NCBI GenBank assembly: GCA_040222455.1
Contig: JAVKDD010000011.1
Span: 310,001 to 374,000, forward strand
DNA: 64,000 bases
Direction: 5' to 3'
Origin: RHLJ01 sp040222455
GTDB lineage: Bacteria; Bacteroidota; Rhodothermia; Balneolales; Balneolaceae
A model generated the notes under the pieces. It did not search any database, was not told the origin of the DNA, and worked only from the letters and a program-made list of their open reading frames with translations. Positions 9,505 through 19,791 of the stretch are shown piece after piece. Numbering within the stretch: the stretch's first letter is position 1; each line of letters begins with the position of its first letter. A program made the position numbers and the translations under genes.

Positions 9505-10602
9505 ATGATTCGATACTACATGTTCAATGTGATATTAGTCTTAGCTATGACTTTTTCAGTTCAGGCTCAATTTCCACAAGAGTTATTACCCGAATACATT
9601 ACATTAGAACACCCCTCAGGAGAGCGTCCTGACTGGGAGCCTACAGGTTCGTCTAAATATATCTTTGTGGATAAACCGGGAGGAACACCATTCGAGAAAA
9701 ATATTAAGACAGGTGAAGTACATTCTATCGTGCCGCCGAATTGTGAGCAATGTCAGGTGTGGCGTTTACACTATCTCAATAATGGGGACTATGTCATGAC
9801 CATTGGTCCGGGTCGCGGAGATGCGACCATACAAATTATTAGCAAAGATTTGGATACACCTGCCTGGGATATGGGTGAGATTGCTCACGAAGGTCTGGCT
9901 ATTTCCCGGCACTCTTTGCAGATCGCCTGGACCAATGGACCTGATATTCATGTAGGCACTATTGTATACGGAGATGATGGTGTACCGTCCATTGAAAACA
10001 AACGAGTTGTTCTCAATGTGGACGAACTTAAAGAACGTGATAAAAGTATACCCGGTGAAGGTCTTGGAGCAACCCAATATCTTGACTACCATGAGCCTCA
10101 GGATTGGATCCCGCCCAATGATCGTATACTCGTTTTCAGTCGCTATGGCACTTCCACCACAAGCAAATATTCTTCAGAGACCTGGACCTGGAATATGGAT
10201 ACGGATGAACTCATAAATCAGTCAAAGCGTCACGCGTATTACGATGAGCCCGAAGGTATTTTTCCTGATGGACAACATACTTTACTGGAGTCTGATATGT
10301 TTCTTCCTGTGAGTCAGCATGCTCAGATCCTGGACCTCTACCGAATGCGGCTTGATGGAACCGGAAAAAACATGTTGAGGCTTACTCATTTCGGAAATCA
10401 TAAATTACCTGACAGCGATGTGACTTTTAAGGCAAATCAAGGTGTGATTTCTGAAGACGGGAAGTATATGCTTTTTGGTGAAGGTCGATCTAATACCCAG
10501 GATCAACCAGGCAGTGGCTATGGAATTTATTTATTCGATTTTGAAGCAGCAGGAATTAAAGTTAATCCTGGTCCAAGAGCTTTAAAGAGTAGTAATGAAT
10601 AA
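9505..10602 (+). CDS. Secreted TolB/WD40-like beta-propeller protein
   Basis: A 365-residue protein with a signal peptide (residues 1-22, cleavage near VQAQF). The mature part has short repeated strands of the PD40 type, such as RPDWEPTGSSKYIFV, PNDRILVFSRYG and ISEDGKYMLFGEG, as in TolB-like propellers. These are normally periplasmic or secreted binding scaffolds. No catalytic motif is visible. It lies 90 bases downstream of the GntP permease on the same strand and may be co-transcribed, perhaps as a carbohydrate-related accessory, but that is only positional. Confidence 0.65.
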   Translation: MIRYYMFNVILVLAMTFSVQAQFPQELLPEYITLEHPSGERPDWEPTGSSKYIFVDKPGGTPFEKNIKTGEVHSIVPPNCEQCQVWRLHYLNNGDYVMTIGPGRGDATIQIISKDLDTPAWDMGEIAHEGLAISRHSLQIAWTNGPDIHVGTIVYGDDGVPSIENKRVVLNVDELKERDKSIPGEGLGATQYLDYHEPQDWIPPNDRILVFSRYGTSTTSKYSSETWTWNMDTDELINQSKRHAYYDEPEGIFPDGQHTLLESDMFLPVSQHAQILDLYRMRLDGTGKNMLRLTHFGNHKLPDSDVTFKANQGVISEDGKYMLFGEGRSNTQDQPGSGYGIYLFDFEAAGIKVNPGPRALKSSNE

Positions 10603-10881
10603 GCAAACAATCATCCATCAATACGATTTAATAATTTATAAACTCTCAATCTTATAAAAAGAGCAATCAAAGAACTTGCAGATCAATTCTGGGAGAAAGG
10701 GTAAATCATTCTCGAGGAATATGAGATACAGGTTTTGTACTGAAGAAGTGCTGGAACAAAGGTATGCTTAGACATAGGATTAGATTAACTTTTATCTGAG
10801 TTAGCCAGTTCACCTATATCAAATACTTCGGTTAATAGTTAGAAAAGACCCACTTCTTCGAAAGTTGATTAGTCATTTCAT

Positions 10882-11565
10882 TTACTCATTATTACTTAGC
10901 GGCCTTATTCCAAAAATCAGCAAATAGCCAATCATCCAGAACTCACCAATGGTGGCAGGGATGGTTAAATAGTTGACCAATGATGCATCAAATCCTGCAT
11001 AAAATAGTAGTGTACTTAGTATGTATCCTATTCCGCCAATGATCAATGTATAACCTAACCAAATAGGCATTCTAAGAGAGCTGGTCACAATGTATCCCAT
11101 AGGAATAAGCCACAGACCAAAGAATATACTACCCGCTGCCCATGCATTTTTAATAACACCCTGAAAAGCTGATAAAAGTACTATTTGATCGTCTATTGCC
11201 AGAGAAGAGTCTGCAATATCAATAGCTGATCCCATAGCAATGGCGCTAATCATAATCGCAACTGCATTGACTGTCCCCCAGATTGCTACTGACCAGGCTG
11301 CCCATTCATTAATGGATCGGAACAATTTATAGAACCAGACTGCTGTTAAAACCTGAGAAATTATAATAGTAAACTCCAGTAATAAGCGTATACTTGCTAC
11401 CGATTCACCATCTATAATATTTTGTAAGGTCGCTGCTGCATCTCCTGAGATGAATACCTTAGGATGAAAGATCAGAAAACCTAGTACCCCGGAAACAGCC
11501 ATAAGTAAGTACCAGCCTCCGGTGATCTGTGCAGTTCTTTTTAAAGAATTTGATGTAGTTGTCAT
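10882..11565 (-). CDS. DUF4386 family membrane protein
   Basis: This 227-residue protein has six hydrophobic segments and the features of DUF4386 proteins: an N-terminal RTAQITGGWYLL, a conserved loop, then VWFYKLFRSIN and a GSIFFGLWLIPMGY segment. The family is widespread in bacteria and its function is unknown. It is transcribed alone; the 300 bases on each side hold only a decayed element or nothing recognisable. Confidence 0.8.
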   Translation of the reverse strand: MTTTSNSLKRTAQITGGWYLLMAVSGVLGFLIFHPKVFISGDAAATLQNIIDGESVASIRLLLEFTIIISQVLTAVWFYKLFRSINEWAAWSVAIWGTVNAVAIMISAIAMGSAIDIADSSLAIDDQIVLLSAFQGVIKNAWAAGSIFFGLWLIPMGYIVTSSLRMPIWLGYTLIIGGIGYILSTLLFYAGFDASLVNYLTIPATIGEFWMIGYLLIFGIRPLSNNE

Positions 11566-11640
11566 TAATAATTATGATAGAAAAAGGGTAAATAAAACAG
11601 GGCAGAGCTACGCTAAACATATAAATTGGTTACGATTTAT

Positions 11641-11980
11641 TTTCAACGTAAAACCCTGGTCACCCAAGCCCGACTTACTTCAAACTTATTAGCTACTTAT
11701 GCAATACTTTTATCCTTTCCAGAGACTAATAATTTCTGGTATTTCACAGCTTGTTGCTCCCGTGTCTGTTTCTTTACTTTTCGTGTTTTAGGCTTCGAAG
11801 AGTTAACAAATAATAAGGGTGTTATCAGCCAGCTGGTGGATCACATCTTTCAAAAATGGGTAGTTATTGCCATTTTTGGTTTATAAAGGGTAAACCTCTG
11901 ATGATCAAAATCGTCTAATAAGGTCTCAAAATGCCATTTTACGCTAAAGTAAGTTCGCACATTGCCTTGAACAGAGGAGT
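11641..11980 (-). pseudogene. Decayed HTH gene (copy 2)
   Basis: Reading the minus strand gives VRTYFSVKWHFETLLDDF, then NYPFLKDV in a shifted frame, then PLLFVNSS, QQAVKYQKLLVSGKDKSIA, a TAA stop, and ANKFEVSRAWVTRVLR. Each part matches copy 1 near 7.4-7.9 kb in order. There are at least two frame changes and three internal stops, so it is not functional. The match extends past the start of the shared coding part (GTTCGCAC, TTG, CCTGA-like stretch) and ends near 11980, just before a terminator hairpin. Confidence 0.7.
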
Positions 11981-11990
11981 TTGTAAATAA

Positions 11991-12027
11991 AAGCCCTAAT
12001 ATATGTTAAAACAAAGTGTTAGGGCTT
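11991..12027. terminator. Rho-independent terminator after the permease gene
   Basis: AAGCCCTAA and TTAGGGCTT form a perfect 9-bp stem with a 19-base loop. Read on the minus strand it is followed by TTTATTT, so it fits as the terminator of the permease gene that ends at 12070. Confidence 0.75.
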
Positions 12028-12069
12028 ATTATTTCTTTTCTTTATAACATTTATGAAACTTCTATCAAG

Positions 12070-14709
12070 TCAATTACTTGATAGCGTATTAGCAGGATTT
12101 GTGCGACCAGCTTTTACAGTTTGAAAACTGATGGTTGCTAGCGCAATAATTAGTACAATAAGTGATGCAAGGATGAAATGAATTGGCCCTATAGAAATAT
12201 GGTAGGCAAAATTCTTTAGCCACTCGTTCATAGCGTACCAAGCTATAGGGGAAGCAATAAGAACTCCAATGACAACCAGTTTTACAAAGTCTTTGGCAAA
12301 TAAACTCGATATCTGTAAAACGGATGCCCCCAATACTTTACGGATTCCAACCTCTTTTATCCTGCTTGAAACGGTAAGAGTAACTAATCCAAATAGTCCA
12401 AGACAGGCAATAAAAATAGCAAATAGCGAAGAGTAATTTACGATGGTTGCCCAGCGTTCATCATTAGCATATTCCTGGTACATATCTTCATCCAAAAAGC
12501 GGTAATTCAGAGGGATTTCAGGTACGAAGGTATTCCAGGTATCCTTAATCATCGCGATGGTTTCCTGCATTTTTTCGGGACGGATTCGAATCAATAAATT
12601 TCCATGACCCCAGGCTGAATTCATTGTAAGAAATGCCGGATCCATTTCGTCATACAGAGACTGGAAATAGTGATCTTTTACCATTCCTACAATAATTGCA
12701 CCTCCATGAGGATCTTCTCCAGGGGTAAGAGCAGGTACTTGCTCTCCAATCGGATCATTCAATCCAAACTCGCGGGCAAAAGTCTCGGTAATAATGATTG
12801 ACTCAGAAGAATCAGTAGCCAGATTTGGGTTAAAATTACGTCCTGCAACCAAATCCAATTCCATGAAGTCGATGTAGTTACTTTCAACCGTAAAGACATT
12901 GATATTCTTTATCTCACCATTGTATTCTTTTCCATATCCATATGATCCCTTAAAACCAACGGTCACTCCCGTAGCAGTGATGTCTACAATATCAGCATGG
13001 CCTCCGATTGCGGTTCGAAAATCATCGGCAATTTCGAGACCATCCAACTCATTCAATGGAATGTAGACTACGTGCTCGGTATTATATCCCAAATCCTGTG
13101 AACGTATAAATTGAAGCTGATTTTTCATAACAAGTGTACTGATGATCAACATCACTGAAAGAGCGAATTGTAAAGCTACAAGTGACTTGGTGAAGTAATT
13201 TGACCCATTTAGTTTTAGTGATCCCTTTAAGGTAGTTATAGGTTTAAAACTGGATAAAATTACTGCAGGGTAACTACCTGCTACAAAACCAGTTATGACC
13301 ATAAACCCAAACAAAGAAGCAAAAGTAGTCCAATTTTCGAAGTAGTTAAAGGCTAATGTTTTACCACTTAATGAATTGAAAACAGGCAGAAAGCCTTCAG
13401 CCAATAGAATTCCTAGAATCATGGAAATTCCACAAATCAGAAAGGCTTCTCCCCAGAATTGAAACATCAGTTGATGACGGAATGCACCTACCACTTTTCT
13501 CATCCCAACTTCTTTAGAACGTTTAGATGAGCGTCCAATAGAAAGAGTCATAAAATTAATGCAGGCAATAAGAAGAATTGCAATTGCAATTCCTGAAAGT
13601 ATAAACGAATATATTGGATCGCTTACCGAGTTTAGGTGAATGTCAGGTAAGGGATTTAGGTGATAGGTACTTGCTAACTGATTATCGGGTATTTCATATC
13701 GCTCACGTAGTACCTGGTTATAATCTCCATTATGTCTTTCTCTGAAGTCAGCAAGGGGTTCCTCAAGCTGGGTAGCATCAACTTGTTCTTCCAGCATGAT
13801 ATACGTTTTGTAAAGGTTCATATCCCATCGATCAATGAATGGAGGTTGGTATCGAGACTCTCCTTTAATTGATAGTAGAATATTGAACCGGAAAGTTGAG
13901 TTCTTAGGATAGCTCCCAACCACACCAGTAATCAAAAAGTCTTCATAGGATTCTTGTTTTCTAATTTTTATAGATTCCCCAATAGCATTTCGTTTTCCAA
14001 AATACTTGAAAGCTATCTCTTCAGTAATTACAGCAGAATTCGTATTACTTAAAGCAGTTTCCGGGTCACCAGAGATAAGTGGAAAACTAAATATTTTGAA
14101 GATATCTGCATCTGCATAGTTTACAAGTTCCCTAATAGCTTCATTATCTGATTTAACATAATGAAAGAGCCTTCTTTCTCGTGTATAAGCCTCTATGCCT
14201 GGTATCTCTTCTTTAAGAGTAGGGGCTAAAGGTATAGATGCATTTACTCCATCACCCCTAACAGAGCCATCAGTATCGAAATAGCGCTGCTCAACTCTAA
14301 AAATTCGATCGTTGTTTTCATGGAAACGATCATAGGTAAGCTCTTCCTGAACATATAAAAAAATGAGTGCACAGAAAGCAAGTCCAATGGCCAACCCAAA
14401 CACATTAATAAAGGAATAAACTTTTTGCTTTCTAAGTGATCTGATTGTCACTTTCATATAATTTTTAAACATGGAGTAGGTATTTAGGTTAGTAAATTCA
14501 AATTCTTCGAACCAACTTCTTCTGGTCCAGATACTGAGGACATCTTTCCAGTATTGTGCTCGGGCGTAAGCTGATCCGTGATTAGAAAGACGGATTCTGA
14601 ATAGCTCATCTAAGTCGTTTTCTGCTTCTTCCTTAAACTTCCAGGCTACGCTTAGAATTAATAAAAATTTAGCTAATTTAGGTGGTGTAGGATTATGCTT
14701 ATCAATCAT
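12070..14709 (-). CDS. MacB/FtsX-like ABC permease with PadR-linked prefix domain
   Basis: An 879-residue inner-membrane protein. Residues 1-75 form the permease prefix domain (ending near DVLSIWTRRSW) found in permeases encoded next to PadR regulators. A first membrane helix around residues 100-120 is followed by a MacB-type periplasmic core, an FtsX block with three helices (about 375-490), a second periplasmic core and a final FtsX block. RKVVGAFR and IRKVLGAS are the two paired cytoplasmic motifs. No ATPase lies beside it, so it must borrow one. The start is one base after the PadR stop, so the two are an operon. Confidence 0.88.
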   Translation of the reverse strand: MIDKHNPTPPKLAKFLLILSVAWKFKEEAENDLDELFRIRLSNHGSAYARAQYWKDVLSIWTRRSWFEEFEFTNLNTYSMFKNYMKVTIRSLRKQKVYSFINVFGLAIGLAFCALIFLYVQEELTYDRFHENNDRIFRVEQRYFDTDGSVRGDGVNASIPLAPTLKEEIPGIEAYTRERRLFHYVKSDNEAIRELVNYADADIFKIFSFPLISGDPETALSNTNSAVITEEIAFKYFGKRNAIGESIKIRKQESYEDFLITGVVGSYPKNSTFRFNILLSIKGESRYQPPFIDRWDMNLYKTYIMLEEQVDATQLEEPLADFRERHNGDYNQVLRERYEIPDNQLASTYHLNPLPDIHLNSVSDPIYSFILSGIAIAILLIACINFMTLSIGRSSKRSKEVGMRKVVGAFRHQLMFQFWGEAFLICGISMILGILLAEGFLPVFNSLSGKTLAFNYFENWTTFASLFGFMVITGFVAGSYPAVILSSFKPITTLKGSLKLNGSNYFTKSLVALQFALSVMLIISTLVMKNQLQFIRSQDLGYNTEHVVYIPLNELDGLEIADDFRTAIGGHADIVDITATGVTVGFKGSYGYGKEYNGEIKNINVFTVESNYIDFMELDLVAGRNFNPNLATDSSESIIITETFAREFGLNDPIGEQVPALTPGEDPHGGAIIVGMVKDHYFQSLYDEMDPAFLTMNSAWGHGNLLIRIRPEKMQETIAMIKDTWNTFVPEIPLNYRFLDEDMYQEYANDERWATIVNYSSLFAIFIACLGLFGLVTLTVSSRIKEVGIRKVLGASVLQISSLFAKDFVKLVVIGVLIASPIAWYAMNEWLKNFAYHISIGPIHFILASLIVLIIALATISFQTVKAGRTNPANTLSSN

Positions 14710-14710
14710 T

Positions 14711-15040
14711 TCATACCCAGCTTGGGCTCCAGCTGAATTGTTTCCAAAGAGATTCTCTGATCATTCTGGTTTCCTGTAAAGCCGATTCTCCAGCATAAGT
14801 GACCTGATAAATACGTTTGCTTTTTCCACCTCGTTCTGCAGTAGGTTCACTCATTTTGGAGCTTAAAAACCCTTTCTTTGAGAGTCGTTCTAGTGAGGTA
14901 TATATAGCTCCCATACTAACGGATCGATTGGTATGAACTTCTAATATTTGTTGGATAGATACGGTATAAGCCTCATAGTCAAGTCCACCGATAGCCAAAA
15001 GTACAAGTTCTTCAAATTCTCCTAGTTTTCGTTTACTCAT
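14711..15040 (-). CDS. PadR family transcriptional regulator
   Basis: A 109-residue winged-helix repressor of the PadR type. It has GEFEELVLLAIGGL at the start, GAIYTSLERLSKKGFL as the recognition helix and wing, and GGKSKRIYQVTYAGESAL after it. Proteins of this family often control the transporter gene they sit beside. Here the permease gene follows after one base, so it is the likely target together with autoregulation. Confidence 0.9.
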   Translation of the reverse strand: MSKRKLGEFEELVLLAIGGLDYEAYTVSIQQILEVHTNRSVSMGAIYTSLERLSKKGFLSSKMSEPTAERGGKSKRIYQVTYAGESALQETRMIRESLWKQFSWSPSWV

Positions 15041-15412
15041 TGTTATACATGAAAGGGTTAATATTTCTTTCTAATTGTAGGTAAAATAAACGAAAGAATT
15101 TTTAAATAGTTACAGGAGTTTTTAATTGATATAAAACTAAGAAGTATAAAATCATATTAAATCGGATCATTTTTCATTCAATATAATAAAGTGAATTATC
15201 CAAAGTTCGAAAATCTAAAATGGAACGTTATAGTAGGTGACATAATCTGAGTAGTAATTAATAATACAGTAATGGAGTCTTTTTTTACTGAAAATATTCG
15301 ATAGCTATTTGGTGTTTTATTACTAAGTATAAACTTGAACTCCACAATAGATTTGATCTTCAGAAATTTCAGAATATTCTTAATGTAAATCAAAACCTAT
15401 AGGTTGACGATA
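15041..15412. other. Gene-free stretch between PadR and the metzincin pseudogene
   Basis: About 370 very AT-rich bases. A 65-codon open frame on the minus strand has low-complexity composition and no recognisable motif, and I do not accept it as a gene. I see no repeat or RNA gene. Confidence 0.4.
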
Positions 15413-16356
15413 TTACACATATATTTCAATAGCAGTTGTGAAGCCATCTACCCCTTTTGCATTCATCGAAAATCTTGCAGTTGATATCCTGATTGAGATG
15501 AGTCTGTCAGAATCTTCCTCTACGGGGTAAATTCTATAAATACCAGATTGCCTAGCTGTAAAAATGCGATCATCCTTTACCCAACCTAACCACTCTTTTG
15601 AAAAAGCTGTAGGATGAAGTATATTAGTTGGTTATCCGAGAATACTAAAAGGACTGCCATATTCAGACATATAACACCTGAAGGGTATCCACTATTATTC
15701 ATCTTAGGGATACAATCCAATGAATTTGCATGCCACATTCCAAAGCTGTGTAATAGCTCATGTGCAATAGTAAATGAGGCGATCTTATTATTTATACCAA
15801 TGTATCCTTCCCAAATGACATGACTAACCCCAATTTGATGGTTTCCTTTATCAGTTACTATTTCAATAGGCCCAATTGCTGCAGCGCCGGCTGAATAAAG
15901 GCAGGTAGGCTCAATTAGTTGAGGAGTAATTATTATTAGGTTTGAAAATACTGAGAAGTCAATATCATAATCAGTTAATTCGATGAGTCGACTTAAAAGA
16001 GTACTATAATCGCAAGGTGAATCCCTTTCAAGAGAATACCAACCAAATACAGAACCGCTGAGTGATGTCTGATTAAATGAAATTTCTTTGATGAAACTAT
16101 TTATGCTATTCTCTGCTTCGAATATGGCTTTACTATAAATACCGGGTTCTACGGTGGGTTCAAGCATGTCCTCAAAAGTTGCGAGTATAACAGCTGTTTG
16201 CTTTATACCTAAATTGCCTGTTACTCCAAAACTCCCTTCTCGGTAGGGTTCAGGTTTTGTAAATAACTCAAAATCTACCTCTGAGGATGGTTGTGTGGAA
16301 TTAGAAGTACAACTGAAAATAAATGAAAATAATATAAAATTGGGTGCCTTCATCAT
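15413..16356 (-). pseudogene. Frameshifted metzincin metalloprotease lipoprotein
   Basis: The first frame (16356-15586) encodes a signal sequence with a possible lipobox (FIFSC, Cys near residue 16) and a zinc site HELLHSFGMWHAN, the HExxHxxGxxH pattern of metzincins. It then loses similarity and ends as FQKSG. In another frame the expected continuation appears: EYGSPFSILG, a TAA stop, then PTNILHPTAFSKEWLGW and a C-terminal domain to a stop at 15413-15415. In related (M11/gametolysin-like) proteins an EYGDPFDVMG segment follows the zinc site. So there is one frameshift near 15667 plus one in-frame stop. The truncated first part keeps the zinc ligands but lacks the Met-turn. Confidence 0.65.
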
Positions 16357-16424
16357 TGCTACTATAGTTTTGAATTTAGTAGCTAATTAAAAAAAAATTC
16401 CATACGAAACCCCTGTTCAGAACT

Positions 16425-16441
16425 GAGCAATAGTTGACATG
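16425..16441 (+). promoter_or_regulatory. Recurrent box, site a (GAGCAATAGTTGACATG)
   Basis: One of six near-identical boxes in this region, 113 bases before the serine hydrolase start and in the divergent gap shared with the metzincin pseudogene. Its right half sits in a perfect 12-bp palindrome, TTGACATGTCAA (16434-16445). Confidence 0.6.
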
Positions 16442-16554
16442 TCAATTCAAGCCAATAAAGGTGAATTTAGTTAGCGATCTATGAAGCTAAATCACTCGAT
16501 GCATCTACGATTGTATGCTGATTAATATAATCAACTAGTTAAATCATTGATTGA

Positions 16555-17649
16555 ATGAAAAATAATCTAATTGTTATTCCTTTTTGTACTCTAGTTCTGG
16601 TAATGGTATGTACTCTATCTCATGCACAGAGTATCGAAATAAAACATACGTCAATTATTGACAGCCTTGGTAAAATTTATCAAGAGTCACCAGGTTTTAC
16701 AGTGCTAATTGGACAGGATCAAGAAGTGTTGTACAAAAATGCTTATGGATTAGCTAATTATGAACTAAATGTTCATTTAAAAACCAATCATTCCTTTGCA
16801 ATAGGGTCTTTATCCAAGCAGTTCATATCTATTGCTATTTTAAAACTTGTTGAAGAGGGTGAAATTTCGCTTGATGATAAGGTTATCAATTACTTAAAAT
16901 GGTTTCAAACTAGAGAAAGAGACAATATCACCATTGAGCATTTATTAACTCATACAAGTGGAGTGAAAGATTTTTTTACAAATGAGGACTTTGTAGATCA
17001 ATTTATTCAACCGTTTTCACGCGAGAACATGATGAAATACCTTTCAAAAGAAGCAGGTTTCGAGAGCTTACCAGGGGACGACTATAAATATAGCAATGCC
17101 GGGTATGTATATCTGACTCTGATAATCGAAGAGGTAACTAATAGAAATATTGAAGAGTATATGCAGGAAAATATTTTTATACCTCTAGATCTTAAAGATA
17201 CGTATTGGGGAAGTCCTAATTCTTTACACAAGGGTAATGTAACGGGATATAAAGTAACCAGAGATGGTAAACAAACCTTATCTAGAGAATCCTATCTACA
17301 TCAAAATTTATATTGGGTACTTGGAGCAGGCGCAATCTTTTCCTCGGTTGAGGATATGTTTAAATGGATAGTCTCATTAACTAATTACGAGTTAATCAAT
17401 AAAGAGAGTCTTGACTTAGCTTTAAAACCATACAGGCTTAACAATGGAAACTATACTAATTATGGTTTTGGGTTTGAAATCAAGACTGAAAATAACCAAA
17501 AAGTTATTACTCACAGTGGTATGATAAATGGATTTCAATCAAATATGATATTTTTCCCAGATACTAAGCTCTTTGGAATAGCTATAAGCAATAGGATGGA
17601 TTTCGCTCCTAATTTCATTTATGATGTAGTAAAAGCTAATTTGAATTGA
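16555..17649 (+). CDS. Secreted class C beta-lactamase-like serine hydrolase
   Basis: A 364-residue protein with a signal peptide (residues 1-25, cleavage near SHAQ). The fold and active site are those of the class C beta-lactamase/penicillin-binding family: S85-L-S-K88 supplies the nucleophile and general base, YSN near residue 178 is the second motif, and HSGMINGF takes the place of KTG. The family includes esterases, D-aminopeptidases and self-resistance hydrolases, so true beta-lactamase action should not be assumed. It carries an upstream copy of the recurrent box, and a second serine hydrolase of this type lies at 24.7 kb. Confidence 0.85.
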   Translation: MKNNLIVIPFCTLVLVMVCTLSHAQSIEIKHTSIIDSLGKIYQESPGFTVLIGQDQEVLYKNAYGLANYELNVHLKTNHSFAIGSLSKQFISIAILKLVEEGEISLDDKVINYLKWFQTRERDNITIEHLLTHTSGVKDFFTNEDFVDQFIQPFSRENMMKYLSKEAGFESLPGDDYKYSNAGYVYLTLIIEEVTNRNIEEYMQENIFIPLDLKDTYWGSPNSLHKGNVTGYKVTRDGKQTLSRESYLHQNLYWVLGAGAIFSSVEDMFKWIVSLTNYELINKESLDLALKPYRLNNGNYTNYGFGFEIKTENNQKVITHSGMINGFQSNMIFFPDTKLFGIAISNRMDFAPNFIYDVVKANLN

Positions 17650-17865
17650 ATTGAATTAGATAAAAATGAGAACAAATCTAAAAATAAATTTTATACTCAA
17701 TGCTGACGATCAATTCTTATCTCATTAAATAGTCGTATAACTTGTGAGTAACAAAGAACACTAAATCCTTTTGCTTTCATAGAAATTTTCATTTTTAGAG
17801 ATTAATGATTTTGTATTCGTTTAGATTTAAAAAATAAAACCAATTCTAAACCTATAGAGAGAAGT

Positions 17866-17882
17866 GATCAATAACTGACATG
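17866..17882 (+). promoter_or_regulatory. Recurrent box, site b (GATCAATAACTGACATG)
   Basis: A slightly diverged copy of the box, 62 bases before the 7TM AraC-type regulator gene. It differs from the consensus at G3 to T, and at the first T of TTGACA, which is C. Confidence 0.5.
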
Positions 17883-17944
17883 TTATTAAATATAAATAAA
17901 AACAAACGCTTTAATTTTGAACATGGTTTTTTCAATAAATCTCC

Positions 17945-19075
17945 ATGATTCAACTAATTATAGAAATTACTGCTTTTTCTAGTATTGCATTCTCCTTTTT
18001 TCTTGTACTATTGTTGGTTCTAAAGCGGGAAAAAAATCTAGCTGATATAATTTTAATAGGATGGTTCATAGGTGTTACCATACACTGCATCTATGTATTC
18101 CTAACAATGTTTGGGAAGTTAAACTCTTATCCATACCTACAGAGTATAGGGAGTACTTTACCCATACTCCATATTCCAGTTATATACATATATACTAAAG
18201 AGTTAGTTGAAAACAACACAATTATAAGTGTGTTAATTGGTTTAGGCCCATTTATTGTTTATCAGGTTTTATTCTATATAGCGATATCAAATCAATTTCT
18301 GATACTTAATGGATTTGATGTCAATATTTCAAGGAATTCACCATTTTGGGTAAGCGTATTATCTCCTTCTCAAATAGTAATAGTGTTTGTATATATTTGG
18401 TTCATACGAAAGCTTGTATTAAAACAGTCTTATCTTCTTCATCAACAATATTCATTTGAAAGCAAACTCACACTAGATTGGATAAACAATTGGTTAATCA
18501 CACTTTTTGTTGCAGCTATTATAATTGTTATTAGTTTTTTATTAGCAGATGTGGGCATTTACTCTTACTCAATTTCCTATCTGATTACTTTCATTTTTAT
18601 TAGTCTTCAAATTCTTATTGTTGGAATTTATGGTTTAAAACAAACAACTTTTTTTGTTGAAAATTTAATTAAAAGTAAAGTTGGGGATGATCCCAAGCTG
18701 AAATATGAAAAATCTCTTTTAAATGATGAACAGACTCAATTAATTATCCAAGACCTTTTAGAGGCAATGGACAAAGATCAACTTTATCTTCACTCAGAAT
18801 TGTCGATCACAGACATTGCAAATCATACCGGTCATTCAAGAGTTCAGATATCTCAAATACTTAATCAAAAGTTGGGAGATAATTTTTTCGACTATGTAAA
18901 TAAATATCGGATAGAAGAGGTGAAGCAGAAGTTAGCCAGTTCTGAAAATGATCAACTCAGTATATTAGGGATTGCAATGGAGGCAGGGTTCAGTTCCAAA
19001 TCCACTTTCAATAAATGTTTTAAAAAATTTACAGGTACAACCCCATCACTTTTCAAAAAAAACATGCAAGAATAA
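17945..19075 (+). CDS. Membrane-bound AraC-type transcriptional regulator
   Basis: A 376-residue protein. Residues 1-240 contain seven hydrophobic segments, and residues about 275-376 are an AraC/XylS-type double HTH domain. The HTH ends with the typical ILGIAMEAGFSSKSTFNKCFKKFTGTTPS. Such 7TM-AraC proteins are common in Bacteroidota and are thought to sense a ligand at the membrane. A recurrent box lies upstream of its own gene. It and the second AraC protein at 22.2 kb are the obvious candidates to bind that box. Confidence 0.85.
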   Translation: MIQLIIEITAFSSIAFSFFLVLLLVLKREKNLADIILIGWFIGVTIHCIYVFLTMFGKLNSYPYLQSIGSTLPILHIPVIYIYTKELVENNTIISVLIGLGPFIVYQVLFYIAISNQFLILNGFDVNISRNSPFWVSVLSPSQIVIVFVYIWFIRKLVLKQSYLLHQQYSFESKLTLDWINNWLITLFVAAIIIVISFLLADVGIYSYSISYLITFIFISLQILIVGIYGLKQTTFFVENLIKSKVGDDPKLKYEKSLLNDEQTQLIIQDLLEAMDKDQLYLHSELSITDIANHTGHSRVQISQILNQKLGDNFFDYVNKYRIEEVKQKLASSENDQLSILGIAMEAGFSSKSTFNKCFKKFTGTTPSLFKKNMQE

Positions 19076-19152
19076 GTCCATACAAATTGGGCGAAGCGTA
19101 TTAAGAAATAGATTAATGCAAATTTCCTGAAACCAAAACTTAATCAGGTATA

Positions 19153-19770
19153 ATGCAAAAAATTAGATATGCAGGGATAACCGGCATCATCCTTTTCTGG
19201 CTAATGGTAATCATCAACGGATATATTTACCCAGGTTATTCTCATTTCAGTCAATTCATAAGCGAATTGGGAGCAATGGAAGCTCCTCTGGCTTTTTTAA
19301 TTAACTATGCAGGGATCATCCCTTTTGGCATCGGTATTTTCCTTCATAGTCTTTACACATTTAAATACGGACCCTTAAACAAGAGTCGGTTTACAACATT
19401 AATTTGCCTGGCCGTTAGTGGATTACTATTCGTCGTGGCTGGTTTATATAATTGTGATGTTCGGTGCAGTTTCGAGGATATTTCTACGGAAGGAATCATT
19501 CATAATATTTCGGCTATGTTTGCTTTTCTTCTAGCCGTATTTGCAATGATTTCTTTTGGGGTTGGAATCATATTTGAGAAATTAAAGCCAAACCGAAACA
19601 TCTTATTTAATCTCCTTTCTGTAATTGCAATCATATTATTCCTGATAATTGCATTCGAAGGAATAGATTCTTCCCTACGAGGGGTTTACCAACGAGCTTT
19701 TTTGATCAATTTTTCTATTTGGATTATAATTTCAACTTACAGGAAAACAGAAGTAATCAGCAATAACTGA
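19153..19770 (+). CDS. DUF998 family membrane protein
   Basis: A 205-residue protein with six hydrophobic segments. It shows the DUF998 pattern: YPGYSHFSQFISELGA after the first helix, then an FGIGIFLHSL segment and a central GLYNCDVRCS loop. The family is poorly characterised. It lies 77 bases after the membrane AraC gene with no recurrent box in the gap, so it is probably in the same transcript. Confidence 0.8.
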   Translation: MQKIRYAGITGIILFWLMVIINGYIYPGYSHFSQFISELGAMEAPLAFLINYAGIIPFGIGIFLHSLYTFKYGPLNKSRFTTLICLAVSGLLFVVAGLYNCDVRCSFEDISTEGIIHNISAMFAFLLAVFAMISFGVGIIFEKLKPNRNILFNLLSVIAIILFLIIAFEGIDSSLRGVYQRAFLINFSIWIIISTYRKTEVISNN

Positions 19771-19791
19771 CTTGAATTAACTCTGATTTCT

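Noticed and set aside
11626..11886. Plus-strand open frame of 86 codons
   Set aside because: It runs antisense through decayed HTH copy 2 and has no recognisable motif; the real coding sense of this stretch is the minus strand.
15196..15393. Minus-strand open frame of 65 codons
   Set aside because: AT-rich composition, no motif, no ribosome site, and no related sequence in the window.
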